From positions 900,712-964,711 of the forward strand of contig MNCI01001919.1 in NCBI GenBank assembly GCA_015680685.1: a DNA stretch of 64,000 nucleotides, given 5' to 3'. The number at the start of each line of letters is the position of its first letter. Position 1 is the first letter of the stretch. A program made the position numbers and the translations under genes. The notes below the pieces were generated by a model. That model saw only the letters and a program-made list of their open reading frames with translations. It was not told where the DNA came from and made no database searches. This document shows, piece by piece, positions 22,980 to 34,614 of the stretch. The stretch comes from Gnetum montanum. Taxonomy: Eukaryota > Streptophyta > Gnetopsida > Gnetales > Gnetaceae.

Positions 22980-23930
22980 ATATTTTTTCTCTAAATTCTA
23001 TTTCATTTTGCATTATTTTGCTTACTCCTCCTCCTCTCTATCTCATATTCTACTATTTCTCTAGCTATTTTCTTCATATTTCCTTATGTTTTCTATCCCA
23101 TTCTACTCTATGTACCTAGCATAATTAGTGAGGTTTTTTAGTGATCAAATATCTCCTTGCTTCATGTGAAAATATGACTAAGGGTGTTTTTGATTTGGAT
23201 AGGGAGAGATTACTTTGATAGTATATATAGCATCCTTTTCACCCATATAATGTGTAGGATTTAGCACCATCCTCATGACACATGTATAGGTAATATTCTT
23301 TTTTCTTCCTTTGCTTTTTTACTCTCTTGTATTATATTTATCTCTCCTTTTTCTTATCCCCTCTTCTTATTATTTCCACTTCTCTCTATATTTAGCATTA
23401 ATGAGGCTAAACAAGAGTCTCTCTCTTAGTGCAATGAGGAAGTATTGAATGTAGAGCAATGTAAGAGGTATAAATATTCATATAAGGTAAGGGAGAGATC
23501 AATTTTAAGGATCTAGCCATGTTCCACTTCTATGACACAACACCCCATCATTAATGTATTAGTGATGTTCCTAATATGCTTTTCCCTTATTCTATTATTT
23601 TCTATTTTTGCTTTAACTCTCCCTATCTTTCTCTATCTCTTTCTCTTTTCTTAATCTATATTAGTAAGGCTAAACAAGTGTCTTTGCTTTACTCTAGTGG
23701 GGGTTTGATTGAGAGAGTTGAGTAAATTAGGAAGTTCCTTATTAACATTTTATGTACTTTTTGGGATCTAGCCATGTCCTAGTCGTGTGGTGTAGCACTC
23801 CACCATAGGTGTATTAGCAATATTCTAAACTTTTCCCATTATTTTTCCACTTTATTTAAATCCTCTTATAAGTACTAAGTAGATTGTATCTTTTCTTGAT
23901 GAATTATTATTTATATTTTCAGTAGTATAT
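22980..23930 (+). repeat. Tandemly repeated 3' UTR of element M, about 260-290 bp x 3+
   Basis: Three degenerate copies (about 23000-23288, 23290-23575, 23579-23835) and part of a fourth. Each has a pyrimidine-rich start (CTCTCTAT...), a block like TTAGTGAGGCTAAACAAG, and an end like CATTAATGTATTAGTGATGTTC. Position between integrase and polypurine tract fits the hypervariable 3' UTR known from Tat-lineage gypsy elements. Confidence 0.65.
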
Positions 23931-23942
23931 ATTAAGGGGGTA
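23931..23942 (+). other. Polypurine tract of element M
   Basis: ATTAAGGGGGTA precedes a probable LTR start TGTTGTACCC at 23946. Confidence 0.6.
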
Positions 23943-24023
23943 CAATGTTGTACCCACTTTGACTTTTTTCTGCATAAGTAATATTTTTAGGTATATTCTA
24001 TTGCTTTTCAAGCTCTAGACATT

Positions 24024-24038
24024 TGACATTCCATGTCA
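24024..24038. repeat. Inverted repeat TGACAT-TCC-ATGTCA in M U3
   Basis: Perfect 6-base arms around 3 bases, the best-preserved copy of the word family upstream of the M TATA box. Confidence 0.7.
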
Positions 24039-24351
24039 TCAACCATGTTTTTTCTAGTTCTTATCTTAAAAATTAATAAAAAATGACATCTCACATCATT
24101 TTCTATGTTATTGTGGATATTGTTTTTAGTCTTTAGTTTTGACATCTAGCATTATCTCCGACATGGATTCTAACTTTAGCTTTTTCAGTAGTTTGTTCTT
24201 AATGTACAATGTCATTTTTATTTTCATTATCCAACATCAATCCTACTTTTTATTTTGGACCTCACTTTCCACATCAGCTTATTCAAAACATTCTAGAAGT
24301 TTATACAGATCCTAATGCATCATTTCTTCATAGTCAATGAGATATTTATGG

Positions 24352-24360
24352 ATTATAAAT
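24352..24360 (+). promoter_or_regulatory. TATA box of M LTR
   Basis: ATTATAAAT in GGATTATAAATAAGAGG, about 315 bases downstream of the best-preserved palindrome and downstream of the whole word cluster. Confidence 0.5.
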
Positions 24361-24900
24361 AAGAGGATACACTTAAGAAGATAGAGGTTAGAAGGTTAAA
24401 AATTTTGAAGAGAAAGAAACCTATGAAATAGTAACTCTTGTTGCAATTTTCTCTAATATATTAGAAATTTCTATGTGCTTCTTAACTCCTTAGAGTTTTT
24501 CTAATTTCTCCCTTTGATTATTCTACTGATACATTGTAGTCCCTTCATGTTGTCCTCCTAACATATGGAGAATCTCATTCAATCTAGATTGATGTACAAA
24601 TTTGATTCAATTCCCTTGGGTCACATCTCACTATTTTCCTAATTTGCAATAGTTTCATCCAATTGAGAAATCTCCATTAGGCACATAAATCAAAGAGAGA
24701 ATAGGGTAACATAGCTACTCTTCATACATCCTTGATCCCTAATTTCATCTCCTGAATTACTAATCCATTCTCCTAGATTCCTTTCATAGATATTCTACTT
24801 TTCATATATTTTAGTTTTTCTTTCTCCAATATGTATTTGGTATTGTATCAAATTTTTTACTATTCTTTTAACTTAAGAATATGAATTTTTTATTATATTT

Positions 24901-26070
24901 CTTTTGTTCTATTCCATAGTTTTAATTCTTTTAGTTATAAATGCTTTTATTTTTTGTAAATTTTATTTTTCATAATGTTTCTCTTTTGTATTTCATTGTG
25001 CATACACCTTTCTTTTCATCACATTTGTTTTTCTTTTAACTAACTATTCCATGCATCTCTTTTTTGCTTATTATTTTCTTGTGTTTGGCAAAAATACTAC
25101 ATTAAATTATTGGAATTTCTAATAATATATAGCTCCCCTTTCAATTTAGATATGTGTTTCATTAGACCATTTGGTGACCTTGGAATTCTTAGCTTATTTT
25201 CTTATAGGATTCTTTTAAATCTCAGATTCATGATGATTCTGATCACAATAGAGCAATGAACCTTCATGTAGGGGGATTCATTAAGGAGAATCTTTAAAAT
25301 ATTTTAGATATAGGAGCTACCACCATCCTTTGAGTAGCAAGCTATGGATAGCATTTTTGGTGTCTTTGTGTAGTATCTTCCATTAGTTTCAAAACCTTAT
25401 CAGTGACATGGTACTCCATCCTTCTCTAGGACCACTTCATCATTAGATAGTGCACCTAGGATAATCCATTTTTGAGTTAAGCCTAAAACTTGATGATGAC
25501 CTCTAGCTTTCAACTAGGCTCCATATGATAGTCATGAATCTAATGATGTTGTGTAGTTATTCAAATGATCCACTAGTAATGATGATGATGAGGAAAAAAA
25601 CTATCCACTAGAAGTCCATCACTAGGATTTAGATAAGCATGAGACTGATAATGAGTAATCCTTTGTTTGGATGATCAAAAAGGGTGAGATGGTTTTCTAT
25701 AGTTCTTAATGTTTATGACCATTTTTATTATATATATGTATGGCCATGTATGTTCTGATATTAGTGATAGTCATGAAATATGTACTTGTGAATAGTGATA
25801 ATGGTTCTTTCTTGTGATGTATGTGATCTTAGAAAGTCGTAAGAAATTTAGTTGTTTCCTATATCTCTCCTTTACTATGAGATCCATTTTGTTACTTGTT
25901 TCGTATAGTAAAATGAATTTTTCAAACATAGTTATTATGGATGAATAATTCACATGATTTGCATTTCATAGTTTTTCATCTTGCTCATTATAGATCTTCA
26001 CCTTGATAATTTAATTTCTTGTGGTTTATTAGTTTTATGATACTTCATTTTATTCAAGTTTTGAACATCA
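24901..26070. other. AT-rich stretch without recognised genes
   Basis: Probably the 3' part of a decayed retroelement ending in the tract at 26071. No domain was recognised. Confidence 0.4.
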
Positions 26071-26793
26071 CCAAAAAGAAGAAGATTGTTGATATTTTAG
26101 TATATCTAAACTTGATAAAATGAAGATCATATTTGGTTGTATCCATGTTAGATTATGTCTCACAAAACTCTACTAAGATTGACAAAATATTTGGATATTC
26201 TTAGACTAACAAAATATTTTTCCACCAAGTTTAAAGACTATTAGTGAAGGTGAAAAAAATGTCTTTCACCAATGAATTACTTCTTCCTCATGGATAATAT
26301 GCCTTTCCAAAGTTAGGAAAAAAATTGCAAAATATTTCTTACCATCAGAAAAAACATTTTTCCTTCATGTAGAATATCTTTTTCAAGAGCTATGACTTTT
26401 GCAGAAGATGTCTATCTCTCATACAAGATGTCATTCCAACTTAAAAGACATCTTTTTTGCAAGGGGTAAAAATACAATATGATGTTACAAGCTTTAAAAA
26501 ATATGTAGCTAGTCATTAGTGAGGGTTCTAATGATTATCTCTTCCAAAGATCTATAAAGGAAACATAAGGCAAAGTTCCAGTGTAACTAGGAGCATTAAT
26601 CAATCATTGAGTATCCAGCATCCAAGTAATTTACATAGTACATTCTTGTTTGTATTTTTGCATTTTTTGATCATAGAAAAAGAAATATGAAAGATAGTTT
26701 ATAATTTTCTTAATTCAATTTTTTTCGTTTCCTTCTTGAGCCTTGTAAGGTTATGTATTATTCTTGAAGAAGAATACATATGTTTACTATTAT
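26071..26793 (+). repeat. Polypurine tract and LTR P, interrupted by element N
   Basis: CACCAAAAAGAAGAAGAT followed by TGTTGATATT at 26087 has the form of a copia polypurine tract and LTR start. A TATA box CTATAAAGG lies at 26552-26560. Upstream at 26250-26465 are AGATGTC (two copies) and GACATCTT words, similar to those of copia element C. Element N is inserted at 26794, so the LTR end is either beyond 39961 or lost. Confidence 0.5.
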
Positions 26794-27364
26794 TGTAATG
26801 TACCCATTTCCAAATGGTGCTACTGCATAATGAAGATGGAGCCTCTTCATAACAAATGTTATCATTATCATAAGAAGACTTGAAAGGGGAGTTGTAATTA
26901 AGATCCAAAAGGGCATGTTGTAATAATGGACATGTCTCTTGAGGTGACCTTTAGGGGTTTGACCTAAGCCATTTCTACTTGAGCATTAGAAGTTGTATCA
27001 TCATGGAGTTGTGGAGATAATAAAGGTGAGTAATGGATGCTAGGTGAAGTAGGATAGGAAGAGGACTAGCCATCCCTTCTGGCTGGGTGTAGGCCTAATT
27101 TTGGTGGCAATGCTGGATTGCCTCTAAGAGATAGATGCCAAAGGAAGAAAGTCCCAAGGAACACCCACAACATCATCCAGATACACTATTCTCCATCAAT
27201 AAAGCATTCTTTTCTTTTTCTTTTTAATTTTCCTTGTTAATTTCTTTTCGTATAATGTCAAATTTTACATATATTTAACATGTGGTATATTATCTTCTTA
27301 TGCATAATGTCTAATATAATGTATATTTGACATTTTTCATGACATCCATGAATGGGATGTCACA
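26794..27364 (+). repeat. 5' LTR of N
   Basis: 571 bp, TGTAATGTACCC...GGGATGTCACA. It aligns throughout with 39388-39961. A polyadenylation-type AATAAAG lies at about 27199. Confidence 0.85.
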
Positions 27365-27366
27365 TT

Positions 27367-27377
27367 TGGTATCAAAG
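27367..27377 (+). promoter_or_regulatory. Primer-binding site of N (tRNA-iMet type)
   Basis: TGGTATCAAAG, one base different from the common plant site TGGTATCAGAG, two bases after the LTR end. Confidence 0.8.
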
Positions 27378-30300
27378 AAAACCATGTTCCAAAGGCCAAT
27401 TAGAACAATGGATCAACTACAACATGATGATTAACCATGGAGCCAAGATCTAAGGAGAGCCATGGACCACCACCATATGTATCATATGTCCAAGAGGATC
27501 CATACATCTACAAAAGAACCATAAAGTGTATCATGTTCAACATGAACCCCACCAACCAAAGATTCGCTCAAAGATATTAGCCATAAAGAGATTTGACTAT
27601 GCCTCATCAAGGTACATCAATTGCAAGAAACATTGGCAAAAAACTGATCCAAGTAACTTTTACCCATCTTATATTATTATTAGAATGTAATGGATTCAGG
27701 TCATCATTAAGTTCCTTCTAGAAGGTTAGTAACCATGACGTAAGTTGATTTGGCCTTGTTTGAAAATTAGTATCCTAAATACCTTATCCCTATAAACTTG
27801 GCAATACTCATATTACCTAGGACCTATGTATTGTTAAATTTAAGGGATTCAACCTAGTCACAAGATTCTCTCATCCCTACTGAACCAATAAGGTTCATTG
27901 CTATGAGATTCATATAAAAATGAGTACTTAAGGGGTAATGTTGTGATGTCTTACTTATTATTAATACTTAGGACATAATCTTGATGTGAGAGAATAAGAT
28001 TATATCATACTCACCAAATCATAAGGTAAAATTATTATGTTTTGTGTTTAAGGATTGTAATATCATTTATAATTATCAAAGTCATCTAGAAGTCATTATT
28101 TCATCTATGTATCAGCCTAGAAATGTCAATTTGGCAGAATAAGCTATCTTGGTCCTTTAAAATCTTGGAAATTCAAATTAGTTTTCAGATCTTGAAAACA
28201 TATCCAACTCATAATACTCATCAAGATGATTTCAATAATACAAATTTCATTTTAATTAGACTTACAAATTTGAGATATTGATGTTTAAAGTTTTTCATTA
28301 TGCATGTTCAAATAAAATAATAATAAAAATTTAAAAAAACAAGAGTATGTATGTTCAAACCCCAAACTCAAAATGAACACACACACACACACACACACAC
28401 ATAGCTATGCTAGCCTATGAGGATCATGCTAGCCTCTTATAGGTCCATGCAACCTTGAAAAGGACCATACTAGCCTGTAGAACTATGTAGCCCTACTTGA
28501 GGCCCATTGGAACCATAGCTACCTATCATTTTCATTACCGCATCCACCTATCAAGGAACCCTCACCTTGCACCTCCTACCAACCATGCACCACCTACCAT
28601 GGACTAACCACCAACACCATCATCAAAAATCCAATGAGAGAGGGAATCAAAGTTCACTCGCAGACACAATGGACAACCATTTTCCACCAAGAGATCATAC
28701 CACATCACATAGCATCATTTGAAAATGGGGACATTACAAAATTTTGAATTTTTTTGGTTGAAGTCTTGCATAGGAAATCCATAATAACCACCATCTTGGG
28801 CACCATGAACCCAAGAAACCATTGTCAATAAAAAGCCACGATGTCCTTCTCTAACACTTCATCATCCACGAACATCAAAACTACCACAAATATGCATAAC
28901 ATCTCATCCTAGTGCAAGTTGGGGTGCATGATGATAATTCCCTTGATGATGGCAAGGTGTCAGTATAGCACAAACTTCATCTTGATATTGTTAATATTCT
29001 CACCATTGGATATGATGATGTCCTTGGCACAGTTCTTGATCTTGATGTCATCATCAATGTGCATGATGGTCATGTTGTCCATGCATAGCCACTTGTCGAT
29101 GAACACCCATGCCATTGCCTAGCAATTATGCATGTACCCCAACCTGAGGCTACCACCATGAAACATGACCTCACCATAGGTGCATCCATCCTAGGGAATT
29201 CTTGCCAGCATCATAGGGTTCTTCACATTCATCTCCATGAGGTTTAGCATGTGGATTCCCTACTATGCCTTTAGTTGTGCATGCTCCTTCATGTGGAGCA
29301 CATTCCAATAGTGCTTTCACATGCAGTAGAGGACTAGCTAGATCATCTCTGTAATGTTGTAGTCATGCATGACTGAGAAAACTGTTGCCTTTCTTGGAGC
29401 TGATCGCAACACCCACTATTATCGCCACCACCATTTCCTACACTACCACAATGATTGCACTACTGAAATTGTCCTTGATTTTTTCACCAATTTCATCAAA
29501 AATTTTGCCAAAAATATCATTAGTCTATGGTATCCATGAGCACCATGGATATCATGGGCACCACAGAAGCCTACCTCCTATTGAGCACCATGTACACTAT
29601 GAAATGTTGCCTCCCATGGAGCACCATGGCTACTATGGACATAGTAGAATGTTTCCTTTTATGGAGCATTGTAGGCACTATGGAATGCTACCTTTCATGG
29701 AGCACAACAGGCACCACAAACATTGTGGAATCCTGCCTCTCATGAAGCTTTGTGAACATCATAAACACTATGGAATGCTACCTCCCATGGAGCTTTGCAG
29801 ATATTGTGGAATGCTAATTCCCATGGAGCTATTCAAACATCATGGATACCATGGAAGATTATCTTCCATGAAGCTCTACAGATACTGTGAAATGCTACCT
29901 TGAATAGAGCTTCATAGACACCCCTAGCTAGCCATACCATCAACCATACAATGTTACATTAGTTAATGGAAAATTTGACAATACTAGAAAAATATATAGT
30001 AAAATTAAATTTAAAACATAAAGAAAATTTTACAAAAAAAAAAGAAATTGGAACCTTGACAATAAGTGAGATAATAATTCCATAATTAAGCACATTCACT
30101 TTGGAGTAGTACTAGGATGGATGACCTCTTGAGAAGTCTCATTTTCTATGCCTAAGGTTTTCAACTCTAGAAGCCATAATTTTTTGATTCCAAAAGTCTT
30201 TTTTAGTAAACAATGAGTTGTTTTCTATAAATTTCAACCTCTTGAACATAATGATGAAGTTAGATCCACCTCATGGAACTTTGAAAATTAGTTCTTACTC

Positions 30301-30684
30301 CTTACCCAACATGGTGTCTCAAGATCTCCAAAAGCTCAATTTTACCATAACTCAGGCATATGATCATTTTTAACATTTTAATAATAATTTCTAAAATTTT
30401 TTAGCCTTCTAGACTCAATATTGAGGTTAAATTTATCATCTAGGTATGTGATAAATCAATGATACCCTAAATCATGTGTTAAGAGGCCATAACATAGACT
30501 AGCTAATTATGCCTACTAATTTAATTATTGAGTCTTACAAATTTAACCTCTTAAACCTTAAGATTAAGTATTTAACCTATGTAGATAGATAGTCTTAGCT
30601 TTCTAAACCTCTATTTTTTCATTAGTTACACTGTTGGAGTTAGTGTCTTAAGGAGAATAGAAAGGCTATTAAGAATTAGATAAT
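27378..30684 (+). other. Interior of N, left part, no recognised protein
   Basis: Degraded sequence with a (CA)n run at 28377-28402 and a His-rich coding minisatellite at 29530-29910. Words such as CACCATG and CCATGG are frequent at 28400-29380. No pol domain is readable in any frame. Confidence 0.5.
29530..29910 (+). repeat. Minisatellite encoding His/Met/Pro-rich repeats
   Basis: About nine degenerate units of 36-45 bases with the core CTACCTCCCATGGAGC..., repeat words at about 29582, 29616, 29660, 29697, 29742, 29787, 29823, 29868 and 29903. Unit lengths are multiples of nine, and one frame (29385-29903) is open for 172 codons. It reads units like MLPPMEHHGYYGH. Open frame may be a by-product of the repeat or a remnant of a low-complexity gag segment. 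Confidence 0.65.
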
Positions 30685-30766
30685 TGATGAGATGCGATAT
30701 CGCATACGCAATATCGCATCATCCCCTATGATGTCGTGTACGTGATATCGCGGTCCGCTGCCAAAT

Positions 30767-30774
30767 CTATAAAT
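30767..30774 (+). promoter_or_regulatory. TATA box of A 5' LTR
   Basis: CTATAAAT in CAAATCTATAAATAAT; the same in the 3' LTR at 36853-36860. Preceded by the words GCGATATCGC, AATATCGC and GATATCGCGG. Confidence 0.7.
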
Positions 30775-30975
30775 AATAGGTGGCACTCCCCTCATTTCTC
30801 ATCCTAGGCTTAAAGTAGGGAAACTCTGGCAGTTTGATCACTCCAGAGATAGAATATTTTCCATGTGCCCACAGTAGGAGTCCCCAAGTGAACGAATCTT
30901 TCTTCGAGCAGCTTTGTACCTGAACGCAAGTTGTGTACGGCAATAAAGACGAGCTTTGTGGATAAACCTTGCAGT

Positions 30976-31067
30976 NNNNNNNNNNNNNNNNNNNNNNNNN
31001 NNNNNNNNNNNNNNNNNNNNNNNNNNNNNNNNNNNNNNNNNNNNNNNNNNNNNNNNNNNNNNNNNNN
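30976..31067. other. Assembly gap (92 N)
   Basis: Comparison with the 3' LTR shows that about 315 bases are missing here, not 92. Confidence 0.9.
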
Positions 31068-31354
31068 ATGCTAGTTAATTTATACTTAGGTCCTTAGTTA
31101 GAGTTAGTTAGCTTTCTCAACCCTTCACCTCATAGCATAGGAGATAAAACCAGAAAAGACCAAAAAAATCATATACCTCGAACTTACTTAACCATACACC
31201 ATGACAACAACAAGTAAGTCTGGGAAGACAATGAATGATTAACCCCAAGTGTTCCATGGGGCGTTTAGGCATTTAGTCTGTGGAGTTCAATCGAATCGCA
31301 CATGCTATGCTCGTTTCATATGGTTGAGTGTAGGGGTACCTCGCCACTCATCAT

Positions 31355-31373
31355 TGGCACCGTTGCCAAGGAC
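31355..31373 (+). promoter_or_regulatory. Primer-binding site of A
   Basis: TGGCACCGTTGCCAAGGAC, one base after the LTR. It resembles the Athila/Calypso-type site TGGCGCCGTTGCCGGGGA (tRNA-Asp), differing by G-to-A changes. Element E has TGGCATCGTTGCTAGTGAC at 41022. Confidence 0.75.
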
Positions 31374-31681
31374 TAAGTGTTTGTACATCAAATAGAACAT
31401 AAGGGATATCACTCACATCGTTGTGAGCCTTAACGAACCTTCGAGTTAATCAAGATAACAACATTATATAACGGTGAATTAGCATACCGATAAAAATGCC
31501 TTCTTCTCATAAGAGCAACTCACCACCTAAGGACCACACACGAGACAGTCGGCAACATAAAACACATAGCCAAAATTAACTAAGTCCTCAGCAATATAGG
31601 GTGACATATACTCATCCCGATGAGTATGTGCCTGATCTTACCTTTATTCTCCATCAAGATGAACAGATGCACTAGAGAGAT

Positions 31682-33190
31682 TTGTTTGGAAACATAGTGT
31701 TACCTCCAGATCGTGTTGTCCCTAACATGCTTCTCCATGCTTTGGCACAGACTGGCATGACAGAACTTTATGCCAAATACATTGCGGCAGACTCTGACAT
31801 GAGGGATTATCATCCTACATATTTACAATGTATGAGGGACGTAAGGCAGGAGAGCCAACAAACATTGTCAAAGGGCAAGGCCCCGCACGTCCTTAGTGAA
31901 ATAGGAGACGAGGAACCCTTTATCATAGGTTTTTTAGCAAAATATGTTCCCCCTCCTAACGATGGTGAGGAGGTTGAGTATCAGAACCTATGATCAATGA
32001 TACATATCCCTGGTTCTGATACCCATGAACACCAACTGTTCATAGAGGGAACAACCACTCACGCTAAGGACAGGCACTTAGATCATCACCACAATTGGGG
32101 CCGTAGTAGCCGAAGAGAAGGCAAGAAACATCATCATGACAATGGTTCCCCTTCTTCTTCCCCTTCTTCACATCACTCATTCTCTCCTTCAACATCTGGG
32201 CATAGCCACCATGAACATAAATGTGAGGATAAAAGTAAGAAGGATGAAAGACCTCGATGGGAAAGTCGAGAGAGAGGATAAGGGCAAGGACATAGGGAGA
32301 GTAGGGAACAATGCAGACATCACAGGCGTCATGAAAGAGATGATCATGACAAGCCCCTACTCACAACTTGAAGTATTCTTGACATAATGGAGGTACTTAG
32401 GATTCCCACAAGGCATTTAAAGGATAACCGGATCAAGCGTTTAGACATGAATAATATCCCACTGTTTGAAAGGGGATACAATGCTGATCTGCAAAATCAT
32501 TTACAGGCATTCCACGATGCCTGTGCCTTGCAGAATATAGAGCATGAGTGGCAAAAACTTAAGTTGTTTCCAAGGACACTCACTAAGGAAGCAAAGAGCT
32601 AGTACTGTTCCTTAGAACTGGAAACCATCAGGAGGTGGAGTACGATGCTAGAACTGTTCAACGAAAGTATTAAATGTACTCCAGAGTGTCCAATTTGCGT
32701 AAGTAGATCCAAGGTTGGAAGCAAGGTACACATGAACCCTTGGATGCTGTCATGGCCCACTACTACACATTGTTACATCATTTCCTGGGCCATGGGTATG
32801 CTCAGCGGGATCAACTTCGCCACATCGTGGATGGGCTAAGGCATGAAACTAGAAGAACCCTTAGAACTTATGCCCAAGGGAGACTCTCACAACTTAGAGC
32901 CCATAAAGTTCATAGCTTGTTGGAGCAAGTAAAAAATGAAGAGGGTGAGCTATGAAAAAGAGAAAGTGTGGAAGAATACAACCGTGATCCCTCCCTTCGA
33001 AAGAAGGAAGTGAAATTTTGTGATGAAGAGGATGAGTCACCACTTGAAGAGTTGGTGAACAGAAAAACCTTGTCGATCCAAAAATTAACAACAGAATTAG
33101 TGGCTAAGGTAGACGATGTATGGAGTTCCTTAGACTCTAAAATTGAAACTGTCTTAAAAATTGTAGAAGAGTCTAAGGTAGAATAAAGTA
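31682..33190 (+). pseudogene. gag of element A
   Basis: Nearly continuous reading with a few stops. Order: N-terminal segment 31682-31993; a His/Ser-rich linker with HHHDNG and SSPSSHHS at 31997-32281; a capsid core at 32387-32955. The core has DMNNIPLFERGYNADL, EWQKLKLFPRTLTKEAKS, IRRWSTMLELFNE, then YTLLHHFLGHGYAQRDQLRH and IVDGLRHETRRTLRTYAQG, the layout of plant gypsy capsid proteins. A Glu-rich helix follows at 32968-33186. A TAG replaces the Trp codon after AKS. The core is shared with E (42150-42480) and B (62040-62115). Confidence 0.8.
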
Positions 33191-33289
33191 GTGACAAAGG
33201 TAAGAAAAAGTGGAGAGATTTAGGTCCTGCACATAACAAGGGTAAGGGAAAAATCACTAACTCCGATGTGGCTAAGGATTCTAATTCAG

Positions 33290-33993
33290 ACGATGACGAT
33301 GGATGTGAGATCTACCATTATGACCATCCTAAGGGATGTTGCCCCATCATCTCACAGCTACAAGAGTCTGGGGTGTATGTGCTTAGTCCAAGACTCAACC
33401 AACGGCAAACACCCTGAAGGTTACCTTATCCACAAGGTAACTCAAGGCAGTTCCAGCAACCCTTAACATATTATCCAAGTGGAACTCCACCATAGCCCAT
33501 CGGACAACATCAGCAGTGGCAATACCCATAGTCATGGGGGATGCCACCGCCAACACAATAATACCCTTACTGGCAGCCTGATCCATATGGTTTTTATGTG
33601 CAGCAGCCGATTTCTCCAAGTGACTCTATGAGTCACACAACCTTCAACCATTACTACCAAGCTCGGGAGTACTTCAGAAGGACTCCTTCTCCTCCGGGGG
33701 ATACTCCATACCCACACCATCCTCCTAATCCATCCACACCTCTTCCACCACAAGTAGTTCCCATAACACCTCCTTCTCCAACAATGCAAGGGGAACTTCC
33801 TCCTCAACCGCAGCAATGTCACATTGTGAGAGCTATAAATATCCAACCTGCTGCTAGTTCTGACAACTGTAAAAAGAGAAGACCTTACTTCAGAACCAAA
33901 AGCCCAAATAAACTCTCGCAACAACAAGCGGTTAAGGCCATGTACACTCCTCCACCATCTAACACTTTGGAGCACCCTTCCGTCCAAAATTAG
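33290..33993 (+). pseudogene. gag zinc-knuckle and Pro-rich tail of A
   Basis: CEIYHYDHPKGCC near 33306 corresponds to CNICLYDHPKGQC in B, a C-x2-C-x3-H-x4-C zinc knuckle; in A the second Cys is Tyr. Then a Gln/Pro/Tyr-rich stretch and an open segment 33598-33993 rich in Pro (TPSPPGDTPYPHHPPNPSTP). It binds nucleic acid in intact relatives. Confidence 0.65.
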
Positions 33994-34005
33994 AGCTTAA
34001 CGCAT

Positions 34006-34614
34006 ATGGTTATGTTAACACAAACTGTAACTAACTGGATCAAGGTGGGCCACCTTCCCAGAAAACTAACTGACCCTGGGAGTCCCTTAATCTATTTGCA
34101 GATCGCCAGAAATAAACCACATAGCGCTCTTCTTGACTCAGGTTCCAGAGTCAACTTAATTTCACGAGAGATGTATCACGCCTGGAACCTGCCCCAACTT
34201 AAGAAGAGCAACATCCAACTAGAGCTGGTAGACGAGTCCATGACCATTCCCTTGGGATTAGTGGAGGACGTCATTACCATTGTGTGTGGTTGGTCTTACC
34301 CAGCTAATTTCCTAGTGATTGAAGTTAACAATAATGAAGGCGACTTCCCAATTATAATGGGAAGGGCATGGCTAAGTACAGTAGACGCATGCCTTAGGAT
34401 CCGCGATCTTTCCTTGGAAATCTCTAAGATAAACATTTGTGGAAAGATCGAGAAGAGGAAAGTTCCATGCATCACATACAGTGATTCATCGGGTGATGAC
34501 ATGGAGGAAATGCCTCCATGTAATAGGTGTGCCCTTGAAACTTTGAAACAAAGATGCCTGTATGTAGCAACCACACAACCAGTAGTAGACACCCCGTGGT
34601 TGACAGCTACTTGA
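34006..34614 (+). pseudogene. Retropepsin-type aspartic protease of A
   Basis: A 202-codon open segment with ALLDSGSRVNLISREMY, the D-S-G active-site loop, and later FPIIMGRAWLSTVDACL, the second conserved hydrophobic-G loop (usually IILGRPFL). The catalytic Asp is intact and there are no stops, so this segment is the best preserved coding piece in the window. It would cleave the gag polyprotein. It is the end of the coding region: a short stub like the start of pol follows, then the 3' UTR. Whether it is still expressed is unknown. Confidence 0.85.

Larger units (their letters stand above)
23946..24900 (+). repeat. 3' LTR of element M (right end approximate)
   Basis: Starts TGTTGTACCCACTT after the polypurine tract. 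Upstream half carries many GACAT/ATGTC words (24024-24038, 24088, 24160-24185, 24220). TATA box ATTATAAAT at 24352-24360. The end was not located; there is no second copy. Confidence 0.5.
30685..31353 (+). repeat. 5' LTR of A (contains assembly gap)
   Basis: TGATGAGATGCGATATCGC... to ...CCACTCATCA. The U3 is very short: the TATA box CTATAAAT is at 30767-30774, 82 bases from the start. Between lie GATATCGC-type words. Ns at 30976-31067 replace sequence present at 37062-37376 in the 3' copy. Confidence 0.9.

Noticed and set aside
22980-23930. Centromeric satellite
   Set aside because: Only three to four degenerate units, in the 3' UTR position of a gypsy element; no long array.
29385-29903. 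172-codon ORF as a genuine gene
   Set aside because: It is a translated minisatellite inside non-autonomous element N, with no domain or supported promoter.
32910-33257. 115-codon minus-strand ORF, and other minus ORFs at 33395-34766
   Set aside because: Shadows of the plus-strand gag and protease of A.
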